A stretch of DNA of 64,000 nt from Jejuia sp. UBA6058 (GTDB taxonomy: Bacteria > Bacteroidota > Bacteroidia > Flavobacteriales > Flavobacteriaceae): the NCBI GenBank assembly GCA_002428965.1, contig DIYI01000018.1, positions 124,001 through 188,000 on the forward strand, given 5' to 3'. This document shows positions 7,859 through 17,198 of the stretch, in pieces (within the stretch, counting starts at the first letter, position 1; every line of letters starts with the position of its first letter). Under the pieces are notes generated by a model, which saw only the letters and a list, made by a program, of their open reading frames with translations, ran no database searches and had not been told where the DNA came from. The position numbers were made by a program, and so were the translations under genes.

Positions 7859-9436
7859 TTATGATATTACAGGAAGTTTTATTGTAAATGTACTTCCCTT
7901 ACCTTTTTCACTTTCTACTGATATAAAACCTTGATGGTCATCTACTATGCGTTTAACATAGGCCAACCCTAATCCGTGTCCCTTTACATTATGAATGTCG
8001 CCTGTATGCTCTCTATAAAACTTCTCAAAAACACGTTTTACCGCAGCCTTACTCATACCACTTCCTTGATCTTGTATTTTTAACAAAATATTGGTGCCTA
8101 CATTCTCTGTGAACACGTCAATTTTTGGTGCTTCTGGCGAATATTTTATTGCATTATCCAATATATTAACTATTACATTTGTAAAGTGTGTGTCATTAGC
8201 TAAAACGGAATTTCGTTCGGCATCCAAATGTTTCTTAATATAGCCATTTCTATCTTCAACAATTAATTCCACATGGCTTATAGCAACATCAATTATATCG
8301 TGTAAATCAACTCTATCTTTACTTATATTAAGTTCGTTCTTTTCAAGTTTAGATATACGCAGCACATTTTCAACCTGCGCATGCATGCGCTTGTTTTCCT
8401 CTTTAATCATATTAAGATAACGCACCACTTTACCTTTATCTTCAATTATTTTTGGATTTTTAATTGCATCTAAAGCCAAATTAATTGTGGCTATTGGAGT
8501 TTTAAACTCGTGCGTCATGTTATTGATAAAATCAGTCTTAATTTGAGAGATTTTACGTTGTTTAAAGATTTGAAATAATGCACTTGAATATGCAACAATT
8601 ATTATTGATGTAAAAATGATTGACAACAGTACCATTCCAATTATTGAAGACATGATATAACTTCCATCTTTAGGGAAATTTACTAGAAGTTTATAATTAC
8701 TCCTTCTATCTCCATCATAAAAAATAGGAATACTTAAAGTGGACTCATCATCCTTATTAAATCCTTCGCTGGAGATTTTTGTAGCCAAATCTTTACTGTA
8801 AATTGCAAACTCAAAATCTATATCTATACCTTTTTGTCTTAACTGCTCACTAAGCAAATCTTCAATTTCAGTGTTAGAAACACGCTTATGTACCGGAATT
8901 CTTTTTAATAAATCCCTAATGTTTTTACGGAAATAACTTTTTTCTGCTTCTTCTAATCTCCCGCTTTTTATTATATTAATTACTGGAGACTTATTCATAT
9001 CCTTATCAGCACCGTCAGAGCCATTTATTACTTTCATCTCAGTGTTACCCAAGACTTTAGTAACGTTTAAACTATCTATATCTAAACCAATGTCAAAGAG
9101 CGATGAAGACAACTTAAAGTTCTCTTCAATTACTGCACTATTATAGATTAATTCTTCGTTGGTGCGACTGTTCTTTTGATAAATAAACAACTGCGAAACC
9201 GCGGCAGAATCTTTCTTTTTTTCGCTATCTAATTCCTGAAAACGCTCAAAGTAAGTATCAAATTCCTTTTGATCTATGACGTTGGATACGTAACTCAAAG
9301 CACCTTTCAGGTTTAATTGAAAACTTTCTTTTTCGTTTTTATAGGCCTCATTTATAAAATAGGCTTGAACAAATATAATCCCAATAAGCGAAAGACTCAT
9401 TAAAACTATAGATAGTACAAATAACCTTTTACTCAT
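7859..9436 (-). CDS. Sensor histidine kinase, RprX-like
   Basis: A 525-residue inner-membrane kinase. First membrane helix at residues 7-27, a periplasmic sensor region of about 230 residues without a recognised domain, second helix near residues 262-285, then HisKA with the phospho-acceptor motif MTHEFKTP, and a HATPase domain with N-box (NILDNAIKYSP), G1 (DQGSGMS) and G2 (GHGLGLAYV). All catalytic motifs are intact. Pairs with the adjacent response regulator. It lies downstream of coaE in the same direction with a 77-base gap. Ligand unknown. Confidence 0.85.
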   Translation of the reverse strand: MSKRLFVLSIVLMSLSLIGIIFVQAYFINEAYKNEKESFQLNLKGALSYVSNVIDQKEFDTYFERFQELDSEKKKDSAAVSQLFIYQKNSRTNEELIYNSAVIEENFKLSSSLFDIGLDIDSLNVTKVLGNTEMKVINGSDGADKDMNKSPVINIIKSGRLEEAEKSYFRKNIRDLLKRIPVHKRVSNTEIEDLLSEQLRQKGIDIDFEFAIYSKDLATKISSEGFNKDDESTLSIPIFYDGDRRSNYKLLVNFPKDGSYIMSSIIGMVLLSIIFTSIIIVAYSSALFQIFKQRKISQIKTDFINNMTHEFKTPIATINLALDAIKNPKIIEDKGKVVRYLNMIKEENKRMHAQVENVLRISKLEKNELNISKDRVDLHDIIDVAISHVELIVEDRNGYIKKHLDAERNSVLANDTHFTNVIVNILDNAIKYSPEAPKIDVFTENVGTNILLKIQDQGSGMSKAAVKRVFEKFYREHTGDIHNVKGHGLGLAYVKRIVDDHQGFISVESEKGKGSTFTIKLPVIS

Positions 9437-9513
9437 TACCCAAAATTAGTATTTTAACATTTAGCCGTATTAGCATTTAACCTTACATTAACAAAAATGT
9501 TAAAATTTGAGAT

Positions 9514-10101
9514 TTATTGTATTTTTTCTATAATTTCCTGATGAATTTTATGCACTTGATGCTTAGTTTTATGAAGCGATTTGTTAACGATAACATAGTC
9601 TGAAAGTTGCACTTTTTGTTCGTCGCTCCATTGATTTTTCATGATGACCTCTATTTTTTCTTTTGTGGTATTATCGCGCTTTAAAAGTCTTTCCATTCGC
9701 AGTTTTAAAGGAGCTGTTACCGTTATTACAAGATCGCAGGCTTTATAACCTCCATTTTCAAATAAAATAGCAACTTCTTTAATTACAAATGATGACTTTT
9801 GCTTAGCTACCCACTTTTCAAAATGGCGGGCCACTCTTGGATGCACTATGGCATTAATTTTTTTTAGATAACTTTCATCATTAAAAATAATGTTCGCTAA
9901 AAACGGTTTATTTAAATGACCATCAACGTAAGCGTTTTCGCCGAAAAGTGCAATTAGTTTTCGCTTAATCACTTTTGAACGATTCATTAAGTTTTTAGCT
10001 TCATCATCAGCAATATATGTCGGAATACCTAAAGCTTTAAATTCGTTAGCAACAGTGGTCTTACCACTACCTATACCTCCTGTAAGCCCTACTATTTTCA
10101 T
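9514..10101 (-). CDS. coaE: Dephospho-CoA kinase
   Basis: A 195-residue P-loop kinase that phosphorylates dephospho-CoA to coenzyme A, the last step of CoA synthesis. It starts with the Walker A motif GLTGGIGSGKTT, has the DDEAKNLM and HPRVARHFEKW segments and the lid region RxxxRLLKRD of the family. Normal length. Its start overlaps the stop of the YbbR-like gene by 4 bases (10098-10101), so it belongs to a three-gene operon with the YbbR protein and a glycosyltransferase. CoaBC, another CoA enzyme, is encoded 5 kb away at 15643-16854. Confidence 0.93.
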   Translation of the reverse strand: MKIVGLTGGIGSGKTTVANEFKALGIPTYIADDEAKNLMNRSKVIKRKLIALFGENAYVDGHLNKPFLANIIFNDESYLKKINAIVHPRVARHFEKWVAKQKSSFVIKEVAILFENGGYKACDLVITVTAPLKLRMERLLKRDNTTKEKIEVIMKNQWSDEQKVQLSDYVIVNKSLHKTKHQVHKIHQEIIEKIQ

Positions 10102-11060
10102 TTCAAAATTATATATTCTATGTGTTGCTGATTTAACTTAACACGCTTTACCATTTTCGGTTGTTTCTTTATTTCAGGAAATAGTAATGATTGTTGCTTA
10201 TTTATTTTATTAAAGTCACAAACTATAGAAAAATCATTCGAATTTACGCCAGCAAAATATTTTAAACTTGTATAAAATGACACTTTTATAACCTTTGGAA
10301 AATACTTAACAGAAATGTCATCTGGAACATTAATAACTTTTACAGGAACGTTCAATGTACCTTCGGTAAACTTCTCTATATCTGCTTTAAACTTTACTGT
10401 TTCAGTAGAAAATTTTAAATCTTTTGTGTTTTTGGGAAGCATTAGTTTTACTTCAGTATCAATATCACTTTTAATATTGCCAAGAACTACTTCTTCGGTA
10501 ATTAAGCTATTAATACTCTCAACTAATTTGTGCGGTCCAATTACAACTGCAGAGTCAGGTACAACGTAGTAATCTCCCAAAACATCAAAACCAGGAGCAA
10601 ATGTAATATCCGTATTAGTTGTTATTGGTATTTTTTTAACCAAATTAGTATCATACTTAAACCTTAATGTGTCTGGATTAATATTTAATATTTTAGTCTC
10701 ATTTTGAAATTGTTCTTTCTCGTTTAAATAAGCAATAGATTTGGTGTAAATGAAATTATCACGTATCGCAAATACTTCATTTGAAAAGTCTACTTTGATT
10801 TTTGGTTTTGAAAAATAATACCTTAACCACTTAAAGCCATGAGTTTTAAGTGTGATTGTAAGTTTGCTATTGGTGTCATTAAGTACTACTTTATTCTCTG
10901 GTACATTTACCTTTTGAATATCAAAAACTAGAGTGCTTGTATATTGTTTAGATAGTTTAGAAAAAATTAAAATAACAAAAGCTGAAAGAAGAAATAAAAG
11001 GAAGATATTTAGTTTTCTATTGCGTATGGATGCGACTAATTTTTCTTTAAGCTTCTTCAT
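10098..11060 (-). CDS. YbbR-like domain protein
   Basis: A 320-residue protein with a short basic N-terminus, one membrane helix (about residues 19-35) and a long extracytoplasmic beta-strand region made of YbbR-like repeats, for example the recurring VPVKVxNxPD pattern near residue 235. YbbR proteins in Firmicutes (CdaR) regulate a diadenylate cyclase; in flavobacteria the gene is usually found next to coaE, as here, and its role is not established. It overlaps both neighbours by 4 bases, which indicates translational coupling. Confidence 0.78.
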   Translation of the reverse strand: MKKLKEKLVASIRNRKLNIFLLFLLSAFVILIFSKLSKQYTSTLVFDIQKVNVPENKVVLNDTNSKLTITLKTHGFKWLRYYFSKPKIKVDFSNEVFAIRDNFIYTKSIAYLNEKEQFQNETKILNINPDTLRFKYDTNLVKKIPITTNTDITFAPGFDVLGDYYVVPDSAVVIGPHKLVESINSLITEEVVLGNIKSDIDTEVKLMLPKNTKDLKFSTETVKFKADIEKFTEGTLNVPVKVINVPDDISVKYFPKVIKVSFYTSLKYFAGVNSNDFSIVCDFNKINKQQSLLFPEIKKQPKMVKRVKLNQQHIEYIILK

Positions 11061-12064
11061 GCGCTAGTTTTAAAAAATAACTCAGGATAATGATCTTCTG
11101 GGTTTTTGCTTAAAATATGAATATTAAAATAAGATTCTAAAAAACCTAATCCGTATCCAAAAAACTGAATTATAACTGCACCAACAGCCATAAGTGCTAC
11201 TTTTAATTGCTTAGTTTGTATTAAGGCGGTAATAAAAATTAATACAAAGTACACAATATATATAGTCAAAAACCATTTATAGCCAAAGATTAAAAGTATA
11301 ATGGCTAGATCGAACCCTATGATAAATATTGAAGGAAACCAGTAGGTTATTTTTTTGGTTTGAGGGTGCCATTTATTTAAAATAGGACGCACCAATCCAA
11401 ATTTGCGAACTTGTTGATAAAATTTAGTCCAAGACATTCTTCTTTTATGATACACAATGGCTTCGGGTATTAATTTAGTCCTGAACCCGAAACTCCAAAG
11501 GCGAATGGAAAGATCAGGATCTTCTCCAGGATGTATACTTCCAAAACCTTTTGAAGCCAAAAAAGCTTGTTTAGAAATACCCATATTGAAACTTCGGGGT
11601 TGAAAGGTATCCACCGCATGCTTACCTCCTCTAATACCTCCAGTGGTTAAAAAAGAGGTCATCGAAAAATCAATAGCCTTTTGCAAATCGCTAAAAGATT
11701 CATGAGCCCCATCTGGTCCTCCAAAACAATCCACATAATCCGCATTCAAACTTTTGTCCACAGCTTTTAAATAATCTTTTGGCAATATTACGTCGCTATC
11801 TAAAATAATAAAATAATTACCCTTAGCTCTTTGCATCCCAAAGTTTCTGGAATCTCCGGGACCTGTATTGGATTTTGAATAGTAAGATATATTTAATCTA
11901 CTATATTTAGCAACCAAATACTCTGACGTTTTAGATGAGCCATCTTCAACAATTACAATTTCATACTGCAAATCAGTTTTCAATTGACTAAAACTATGTA
12001 AAAGCTCATCAATTTCCTCTGGTCTATTATAAACTGGTACTATAAAAGAATAATGCAGTTGCAT
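11057..12064 (-). CDS. Family 2 glycosyltransferase with C-terminal membrane helices
   Basis: A 335-residue enzyme: GT-A catalytic domain in the first 230 residues (FIVPVYNR, VEDGSS, DxD-type ILDSDV, acceptor motif PGEDPDL), then two or three membrane helices (residues about 247-300) that would anchor it to the cytoplasmic side of the inner membrane. It is the first gene of the operon with the YbbR-like gene and coaE. Probable role in envelope polysaccharide or glycolipid synthesis; substrate not predictable. The fabI terminator at 12089-12125 separates it from upstream transcription. Confidence 0.82.
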   Translation of the reverse strand: MQLHYSFIVPVYNRPEEIDELLHSFSQLKTDLQYEIVIVEDGSSKTSEYLVAKYSRLNISYYSKSNTGPGDSRNFGMQRAKGNYFIILDSDVILPKDYLKAVDKSLNADYVDCFGGPDGAHESFSDLQKAIDFSMTSFLTTGGIRGGKHAVDTFQPRSFNMGISKQAFLASKGFGSIHPGEDPDLSIRLWSFGFRTKLIPEAIVYHKRRMSWTKFYQQVRKFGLVRPILNKWHPQTKKITYWFPSIFIIGFDLAIILLIFGYKWFLTIYIVYFVLIFITALIQTKQLKVALMAVGAVIIQFFGYGLGFLESYFNIHILSKNPEDHYPELFFKTSA

Positions 12065-12088
12065 AAAACAAATGTAACTATTACAAAC

Positions 12089-12125
12089 AAAAAAGACCTA
12101 TCAGGTTATAAAATCCTGATAGGTC
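12089..12125 (-). terminator. Intrinsic terminator of fabI
   Basis: Perfect 11-base inverted repeat GACCTATCAGG / CCTGATAGGTC (12095-12105 and 12115-12125, 9-base loop), followed on the minus strand by six U. It lies 28 bases after the fabI stop codon. Confidence 0.85.
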
Positions 12126-12152
12126 AAATTAATTATTTATGATAAATACTTT

Positions 12153-12971
12153 TTACTCTTCTCCCATAAATTCACTCATAACAGCATCGCTCACTCCCAT
12201 ATTACTAAACCCACCATCATTATACAAGTTTTGCAGGGTAACACGCTTTGTTAAATCACTAAATAATGTAACAGTATAATTGGCACAGTCTAAAGCTGTT
12301 GCATTACCTAGTGGCGACATCTTTTCTGCATAGGAAATAAATCCGTCAAAACCTTTTACCCCACTACCAGCTGTAGTAGGTGTAGGTGATTGAGAAATTG
12401 TATTTACGCGAACTTTTTTATCTCTTCCAAAGAAATAACCAAAACTGCGTGCAATACTTTCTAAGTAGGCTTTATTGTCTGCCATATCATTGTAATCAGG
12501 GAATACGCGTTGTGCCGCCATATAACTTAAAGCTACAATACTCCCCCATTCGTTCATCGCATCTGCTTTATAAAGTGTTTGCATAACTTTATGAAAAGAC
12601 ATAGCAGAAACATCAGTTCCTTTTTGCGTCCAGCTGTAATTCTGATCGGTATAATGTTTTCCTTTTCTAACATTTATAGACATACCAATAGAATGTAGTA
12701 CAAAATCAATCTTTCCACCTAAAATTTCCATAGATTTTTCAACTAAATTTTGTAGATCTTCTTCTGAAGTGGCATCAGCTGGTATAATTTCAGATCCTGT
12801 TTTTTCAGCTAATTCGTTAATTTGCCCCATTCTCATGGCGACTGGCGCATTTGTAAGTACAAATTCTCCGCCTTCTTCATGAACACGTTCAGCAGTTTTC
12901 CAAGCGATAGAATTTGAATCAAGTGCCCCAAAAATTATCCCTTTTTTTCCTTTTAATAAATTATAAGCCAT
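12153..12971 (-). CDS. fabI: Enoyl-[acyl-carrier-protein] reductase (NADH)
   Basis: A 272-residue short-chain dehydrogenase fold enzyme that performs the last reduction of each fatty acid elongation cycle. FabI marks are the modified glycine motif GALDSNSIAW near the N-terminus, the Tyr-x6-Lys active-site pair in YNDMADNK, and the conserved ISQSPTPTTAGSG substrate loop. Length is normal. It is monocistronic, with a terminator at 12089-12125 and a -7 promoter element at 13005-13012. FabI is the target of triclosan-type inhibitors. Confidence 0.92.
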   Translation of the reverse strand: MAYNLLKGKKGIIFGALDSNSIAWKTAERVHEEGGEFVLTNAPVAMRMGQINELAEKTGSEIIPADATSEEDLQNLVEKSMEILGGKIDFVLHSIGMSINVRKGKHYTDQNYSWTQKGTDVSAMSFHKVMQTLYKADAMNEWGSIVALSYMAAQRVFPDYNDMADNKAYLESIARSFGYFFGRDKKVRVNTISQSPTPTTAGSGVKGFDGFISYAEKMSPLGNATALDCANYTVTLFSDLTKRVTLQNLYNDGGFSNMGVSDAVMSEFMGEE

Positions 12972-13004
12972 ATCTATTGGTTGTTTGTTCTAAAAATTAT
13001 GGCG

Positions 13005-13012
13005 CAAAAGTA
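13005..13012 (-). promoter_or_regulatory. -7 promoter element of fabI
   Basis: On the minus strand TACTTTTG matches TAnnTTTG, 34 bases before the fabI ATG. A T-rich stretch, but no clean TTG, lies at -33 distance. Confidence 0.45.
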
Positions 13013-13040
13013 CTAAACTTTCGCCTTTAAAATAAAACGT

Positions 13041-14693
13041 TTAATTAAGTAATTCTTTGGCATGCGCTATTGCCGAGGAAGACAATTCTGAACCTCCCAA
13101 CATTTGAGCAATTTCCACAATCCGATCATCATAATTCAGTTTGATTAGATTCGTTTGAGTAACATTCTCCTTATCTTCTTTATACACCTTAAAATGTGAA
13201 TTACCTTTTGCTGCTATTTGTGGCAAATGGGTTATAGAAAATACTTGCATGGTTTTGCTCATTTGAAGCATAATATCTCCCATTTTATGAGCTATTTCTC
13301 CTGAAACTCCAGTATCAATCTCATCAAACATGATTGTTGGTAGCTGTATGTATTTTGAAAGTATAAGCTTTATAGCCAGCATAATTCTAGACAATTCTCC
13401 ACCAGAAGCTGCTTTTTTAAGGGTACTGAAACTACCACCTTTATTTGCTGAAAATTGAAATGATAGCTCATCTTTACCATTGAAATAAAAATCCGTTCCT
13501 TTATTTAATTTTACATCGAAATCAGCATTTGGCATTCCCAAATCTGTTAAAATATCTTTTAATTGCGATACAAGAATTGGAATTGCTTTATTTCTATTGG
13601 CATTGATTGATATTGCTAAATCGTTCAACTTAGTTTCAGATTTTGAAATAGCGTCTTTAGTAATTGAAATAGACTCATCTAGATTTTCGGTAACGCCAAC
13701 TTTTTCTTCAAGTGATTCTCTAATTTCAATAAGTTCGGTTACTGAAGAAACTTGATGCTTCTGAAAAAGACTATTTAAAGTCTGTAATTTTGAACTCACC
13801 AAATCTAAACGATTAGGGTCAGCATCAACGCTATCTTGATATGCGCTTACTTCGCTAAAAATATCATCTATTTCAATAAAACTACTATTAATACGATCAA
13901 ATAAATCATTGTATGCCGATGACAAAGTTGATAATCTTTGAAATGTGGTTTTTAAATTATTTAGTATTGTAATTGCCCCAATCTGTTCATCATTTAATAA
14001 ATGATAAGCTTCAGATAAGCCTCTTTGAATTTCTTCTACGTTATTTAAAGTTTCATATTCCTCTTCTAAAGACTCTAACTCATCTTCAACTAAATTGGCC
14101 TCATTCAATTCATTTAATAAAAAAGTATTATAATCATGCTCTTTAATTGCTTCCGATTTTAAATGAAGTAAAGCAGTTAATTCTTTTTTGTGCGATTTAT
14201 ACTCTAAAAGATGAGCGGTATAGTTTTCTAGTATCTTCAAATTATTAGCCAATGCGTCTATAACTTGAAATTGAAAATCATCTTTAGCCAGTTCCAAAGT
14301 TTGATGTTGAGAATGCACGTCAATAAGCTGATTACCTAATTGCTGTAAACTTGATAGATTAACAGGAGAATCGTTTACAAAAGCTCTAGATTTTCCTGAA
14401 GGCAATATTTCCCTTCGTATTATTGTTTGAAGTTCATAATCTAAATCTTCCGTGTCAAATAATTGCTTTAAATCATATTTTGAAATATCAAAAACAGCTT
14501 CTATTATGCATTTGGAATCGGAGTTTTTCAAACTATTTAAATCTGCCCGTTTCCCAAGAATTAAGGAAAGTCCACCTAATAAAATAGATTTTCCTGCACC
14601 AGTTTCTCCAGTAATAATTGTAAACCCGTCATTAAAATCTACATCGAGATGATCTATAAGTGCGTAGTTTTTTATCGCAAGCGATTTAAGCAT
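13041..14693 (-). CDS. recN: DNA repair protein RecN
   Basis: A 550-residue SMC-like ATPase for double-strand break repair. Walker A is GETGAGKSIL near residue 30, a central coiled coil occupies about residues 160-380, and the C-terminal half has the ABC signature ASGGELSRIMLAIK and Walker B TIMFDEIDTGVSG. Length matches the family. It starts a run of minus-strand genes: recN, porD, coaBC, rpoZ and bamD lie close together here in the reverse order of transcription (bamD first). A perfect 6-1-6 palindrome (CAGTTTTAAACTG) at 14717-14729 lies just upstream of the start. Confidence 0.93.
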   Translation of the reverse strand: MLKSLAIKNYALIDHLDVDFNDGFTIITGETGAGKSILLGGLSLILGKRADLNSLKNSDSKCIIEAVFDISKYDLKQLFDTEDLDYELQTIIRREILPSGKSRAFVNDSPVNLSSLQQLGNQLIDVHSQHQTLELAKDDFQFQVIDALANNLKILENYTAHLLEYKSHKKELTALLHLKSEAIKEHDYNTFLLNELNEANLVEDELESLEEEYETLNNVEEIQRGLSEAYHLLNDEQIGAITILNNLKTTFQRLSTLSSAYNDLFDRINSSFIEIDDIFSEVSAYQDSVDADPNRLDLVSSKLQTLNSLFQKHQVSSVTELIEIRESLEEKVGVTENLDESISITKDAISKSETKLNDLAISINANRNKAIPILVSQLKDILTDLGMPNADFDVKLNKGTDFYFNGKDELSFQFSANKGGSFSTLKKAASGGELSRIMLAIKLILSKYIQLPTIMFDEIDTGVSGEIAHKMGDIMLQMSKTMQVFSITHLPQIAAKGNSHFKVYKEDKENVTQTNLIKLNYDDRIVEIAQMLGGSELSSSAIAHAKELLN

Positions 14694-14716
14694 TCTATAC
14701 TAATTTTCTTGAACAG

Positions 14717-14729
14717 CAGTTTTAAACTG
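14717..14729. promoter_or_regulatory. Palindrome upstream of recN
   Basis: CAGTTTTAAACTG is a perfect 6-1-6 palindrome 24 bases before the recN start codon, between porD and recN. recN is often damage-induced, so an operator role is possible, but no second copy in the window supports it. Confidence 0.25.
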
Positions 14730-14762
14730 GTGAGCTGTAAATTTAACTAAAGTATGTTGTAA

Positions 14763-15653
14763 TTAAAATTTAATATTTCGCCATTTACTAGAATGCATTG
14801 GAGCCACTTTTTGAAGCATATCTTTTAAATTGGCAATATTGACTTGTGGACCGTCTGAATATATTTGCTGAATTTCATCAGCCTTTGCATCAAAGAATGT
14901 TCGTAGTAAAAAAGAATTAGGTCTTCTACTATTCATTGTTTTAAACTTAGTAAGAGCACTTGCAATTTTTGATTTTGCTCCCTTAGTGTCTTCGCTCATA
15001 GTATCTAAGCCAAGTCTATGGTAATCGTATACAACATCTCTAAACTCTTTAAATGTGGAAGACATAACATTGTCAATTAGAATAAATCTACTTTGTAAAC
15101 CATCTTCTAACTTCCATCCCTTAAAGTTTTCTTGCTGCGAATAATTTAAAATTGTTTGTGCCTGCTTATAATACGTCTGCCCTCCGTTTTTCTCGTAGGA
15201 GTCACCATCCAAAGCCAAAATCATATACACGTGAAATGCTAAAACAGAAATTAAATTTGAAGTATATTGTGTAGGATTGTAGATTAAATTTTGGAATTCT
15301 AGGTATTCAAAAGTAAAATCTCTATCGTTAAAGTTATAGACAGGAGAGCTATATGAAGAACCATATATTGGACGTGAGGATTGCACTTGAATACTGGCTC
15401 TAAAAAACTCACCACTGTATTCTGAAATAATAATGTTCATGCTACAATTAATCAACTCTTGAGGTCCAAAAGTTCTATTTGTCCATTTTGTATTATTTAT
15501 AAACTCTGTAAGTTGTTTTTCTAAGTTCTTAAATATCTGTAAGTTTTCATTTCCCGTTTGTTGTGCATTTACAACTACGGTACAGTTTAGCTCTTGTGCA
15601 AAACTGCTTACACTTAAACTTAATAACAAAATGGCGATTATTTTACGCATCAA
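14763..15653 (-). CDS. porD: PorD (DUF4835), type IX secretion-associated protein
   Basis: A 296-residue exported protein with a clear signal peptide (residues 1-19, cleavage after SSFAQ). The body matches the DUF4835 family known as PorD: LNCTVVVNAQQTGN near the mature N-terminus, the GPQELINCSMNI segment and the C-terminal MHSSKWRNIKF. PorD is required for, or associated with, the gliding/type IX secretion machinery of Bacteroidota. Its start overlaps the coaBC stop by 11 bases. Gene order coaBC-porD-recN agrees with that known from flavobacteria. Confidence 0.85.
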   Translation of the reverse strand: MMRKIIAILLLSLSVSSFAQELNCTVVVNAQQTGNENLQIFKNLEKQLTEFINNTKWTNRTFGPQELINCSMNIIISEYSGEFFRASIQVQSSRPIYGSSYSSPVYNFNDRDFTFEYLEFQNLIYNPTQYTSNLISVLAFHVYMILALDGDSYEKNGGQTYYKQAQTILNYSQQENFKGWKLEDGLQSRFILIDNVMSSTFKEFRDVVYDYHRLGLDTMSEDTKGAKSKIASALTKFKTMNSRRPNSFLLRTFFDAKADEIQQIYSDGPQVNIANLKDMLQKVAPMHSSKWRNIKF

Positions 15654-16854
15654 TATATTTTACTATTTCACTTAATAAATCTTGAGCAACTTCGGCTTTT
15701 GACTTTAATTGAAACTCTTTTACATTATTTTTATTATCTATAAAAGTAACTTTATTAGTGTCTCCTTTAAACCCAGCGCCTTTATCGTTCAACGAATTTA
15801 ATACAATTAAATTTAAATTTTTCTTTTTTAATTTAAGCTTTGCGTTTTCTATTTCATTGTTTGTTTCCAAAGCAAAACCAACTAAGAATTGTTGTTTTTT
15901 GGTATCACCTAATGAAGCCAAAATATCCTTAGTACGTTCTAATTCTAAGCTAAGTGTTTCAGATTTCTTCTTTATTTTCTCTGAAAATACTTGTATAGGA
16001 GTGAAATCTGCAACTGCTGCCGATAAAATAGCTACATCAGTATTCTCATAATATTTATGTACTTCATGATACATTTCCTCAGCACTTACAACAGCAATTA
16101 TATTTATGAGGCTATGGTTTACATTTTGATGGGTTGGTCCAGTAATTAAAATAACATTAGCACCCATATTTGCAGCCTTTTTGGCTATTTCAAACCCCAT
16201 CTTACCACTTGAATGGTTTCCAATAAAGCGAACAGGATCTATAGCCTCATAGGTAGGTCCAGCAGTAATTAAAACTTGCTTGCTCTTTAGAGGTAATTGA
16301 TTAAGAATATCATTCTCAATAAAAGCAACAATATCTTCAGGTTCTGCCATTCTACCCTCGCCAATTAAACCACTAGCCAATTCCCCACTGGTAGCAGGAA
16401 TCATAATATTTCCAAATGTTTGTAGTTTTTCAAATGAAGCCTTAGTGGATGGATGCCTGTACATATCCAAATCCATAGCCGGCGCGAAATACACAGGACA
16501 TTTTGCAGACAAATATGTGGCTAACAATAAATTATCTGATGTGCCATTTGCCATTTTAGACATGGTATTAGCCGTTGCTGGAGCTATCAAAAAAAGATCT
16601 GCCCAGAGCCCAAGATCTACATGGTTATTCCATACAGCATTATCATCCTCATCATCAGTAAAAGACGAAAAAACAGGATTTTTTGAAAGTGTTGAAAGTG
16701 TAAGAGGCGTAATAAAATCTTTAGAAGCAGGCGTCATGACAACCCTCACTTCTGCACCAGATTTTATAAAAAGACGTACTAAAGTAGCAGTTTTATAAGC
16801 GGCAATACCTGCGGTAATACCTAACAGAACTTTCTTGCCGCTTAGTATACTCAT
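15643..16854 (-). CDS. coaBC: Bifunctional phosphopantothenoylcysteine decarboxylase / synthetase
   Basis: A 403-residue fusion enzyme of CoA biosynthesis. Residues 1-175 are the CoaC flavoprotein: KVLLGITAGIAAYK, the catalytic His in NNHVDL, NTMSKMANG and the substrate-clamp segment KCPVYFAPAMDLDMY. The rest is CoaB, which joins cysteine to phosphopantothenate using CTP, with GPTYEAIDPVRFIGNHSSGKMG and VAILSAAVADF. Normal length. It sits 8 bases after rpoZ and overlaps porD. Confidence 0.93.
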   Translation of the reverse strand: MSILSGKKVLLGITAGIAAYKTATLVRLFIKSGAEVRVVMTPASKDFITPLTLSTLSKNPVFSSFTDDEDDNAVWNNHVDLGLWADLFLIAPATANTMSKMANGTSDNLLLATYLSAKCPVYFAPAMDLDMYRHPSTKASFEKLQTFGNIMIPATSGELASGLIGEGRMAEPEDIVAFIENDILNQLPLKSKQVLITAGPTYEAIDPVRFIGNHSSGKMGFEIAKKAANMGANVILITGPTHQNVNHSLINIIAVVSAEEMYHEVHKYYENTDVAILSAAVADFTPIQVFSEKIKKKSETLSLELERTKDILASLGDTKKQQFLVGFALETNNEIENAKLKLKKKNLNLIVLNSLNDKGAGFKGDTNKVTFIDNKNNVKEFQLKSKAEVAQDLLSEIVKYIDA

Positions 16855-16862
16855 ATTTTGGA

Positions 16863-17192
16863 TTACTGAGCGTCTTCCTCAGTATTTCTAAAGTAAATCT
16901 TATCCGTAAGCCATTCTTGAACAGCTAAAGCGTGAGGCTTTGGTAGCTTTTCGTAAAACTTCGAAACTTCAATTTGTTCCTTGTTTTCGAAAATTTCCTC
17001 TAAGCTATCATTGTAAGTTGCAAATTCTTCTAACTTATCAATAAGCTCCTTTTTGATTTCTGTGTTAATTTGATCAGCTCTTCTTGCTATAATAGATATA
17101 GCTTCATAGATGTTTTCCGTTGGCTCATCAACTTGATTTCTATCATACGTAACCGTGTTTACGGGAGCTGTTGTTTTTTTTAAATCCATCAT
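16863..17192 (-). CDS. rpoZ: RNA polymerase omega subunit, Bacteroidota type
   Basis: A 109-residue small acidic protein. The segment NIYEAISIIARRADQIN corresponds to the conserved omega helix that contacts beta-prime, and the rest matches the longer Bacteroidota form. It lies 6 bases after bamD and 8 before coaBC, in the conserved order bamD-rpoZ-coaBC-porD-recN. Family called from recalled motif and position. Confidence 0.8.
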   Translation of the reverse strand: MMDLKKTTAPVNTVTYDRNQVDEPTENIYEAISIIARRADQINTEIKKELIDKLEEFATYNDSLEEIFENKEQIEVSKFYEKLPKPHALAVQEWLTDKIYFRNTEEDAQ

Positions 17193-17198
17193 TATATA

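Noticed and set aside
9441..9448. TAATTTTG element in front of the sensor kinase gene as a promoter
   Set aside because: It is only 5 bases from the start codon and has no -33 partner at the right distance.
9487..9503. Short inverted repeat TTAACA/TGTTAA between coaE and the kinase gene as a terminator
   Set aside because: Six-base arms, no GC pairs to speak of and no following U tract.
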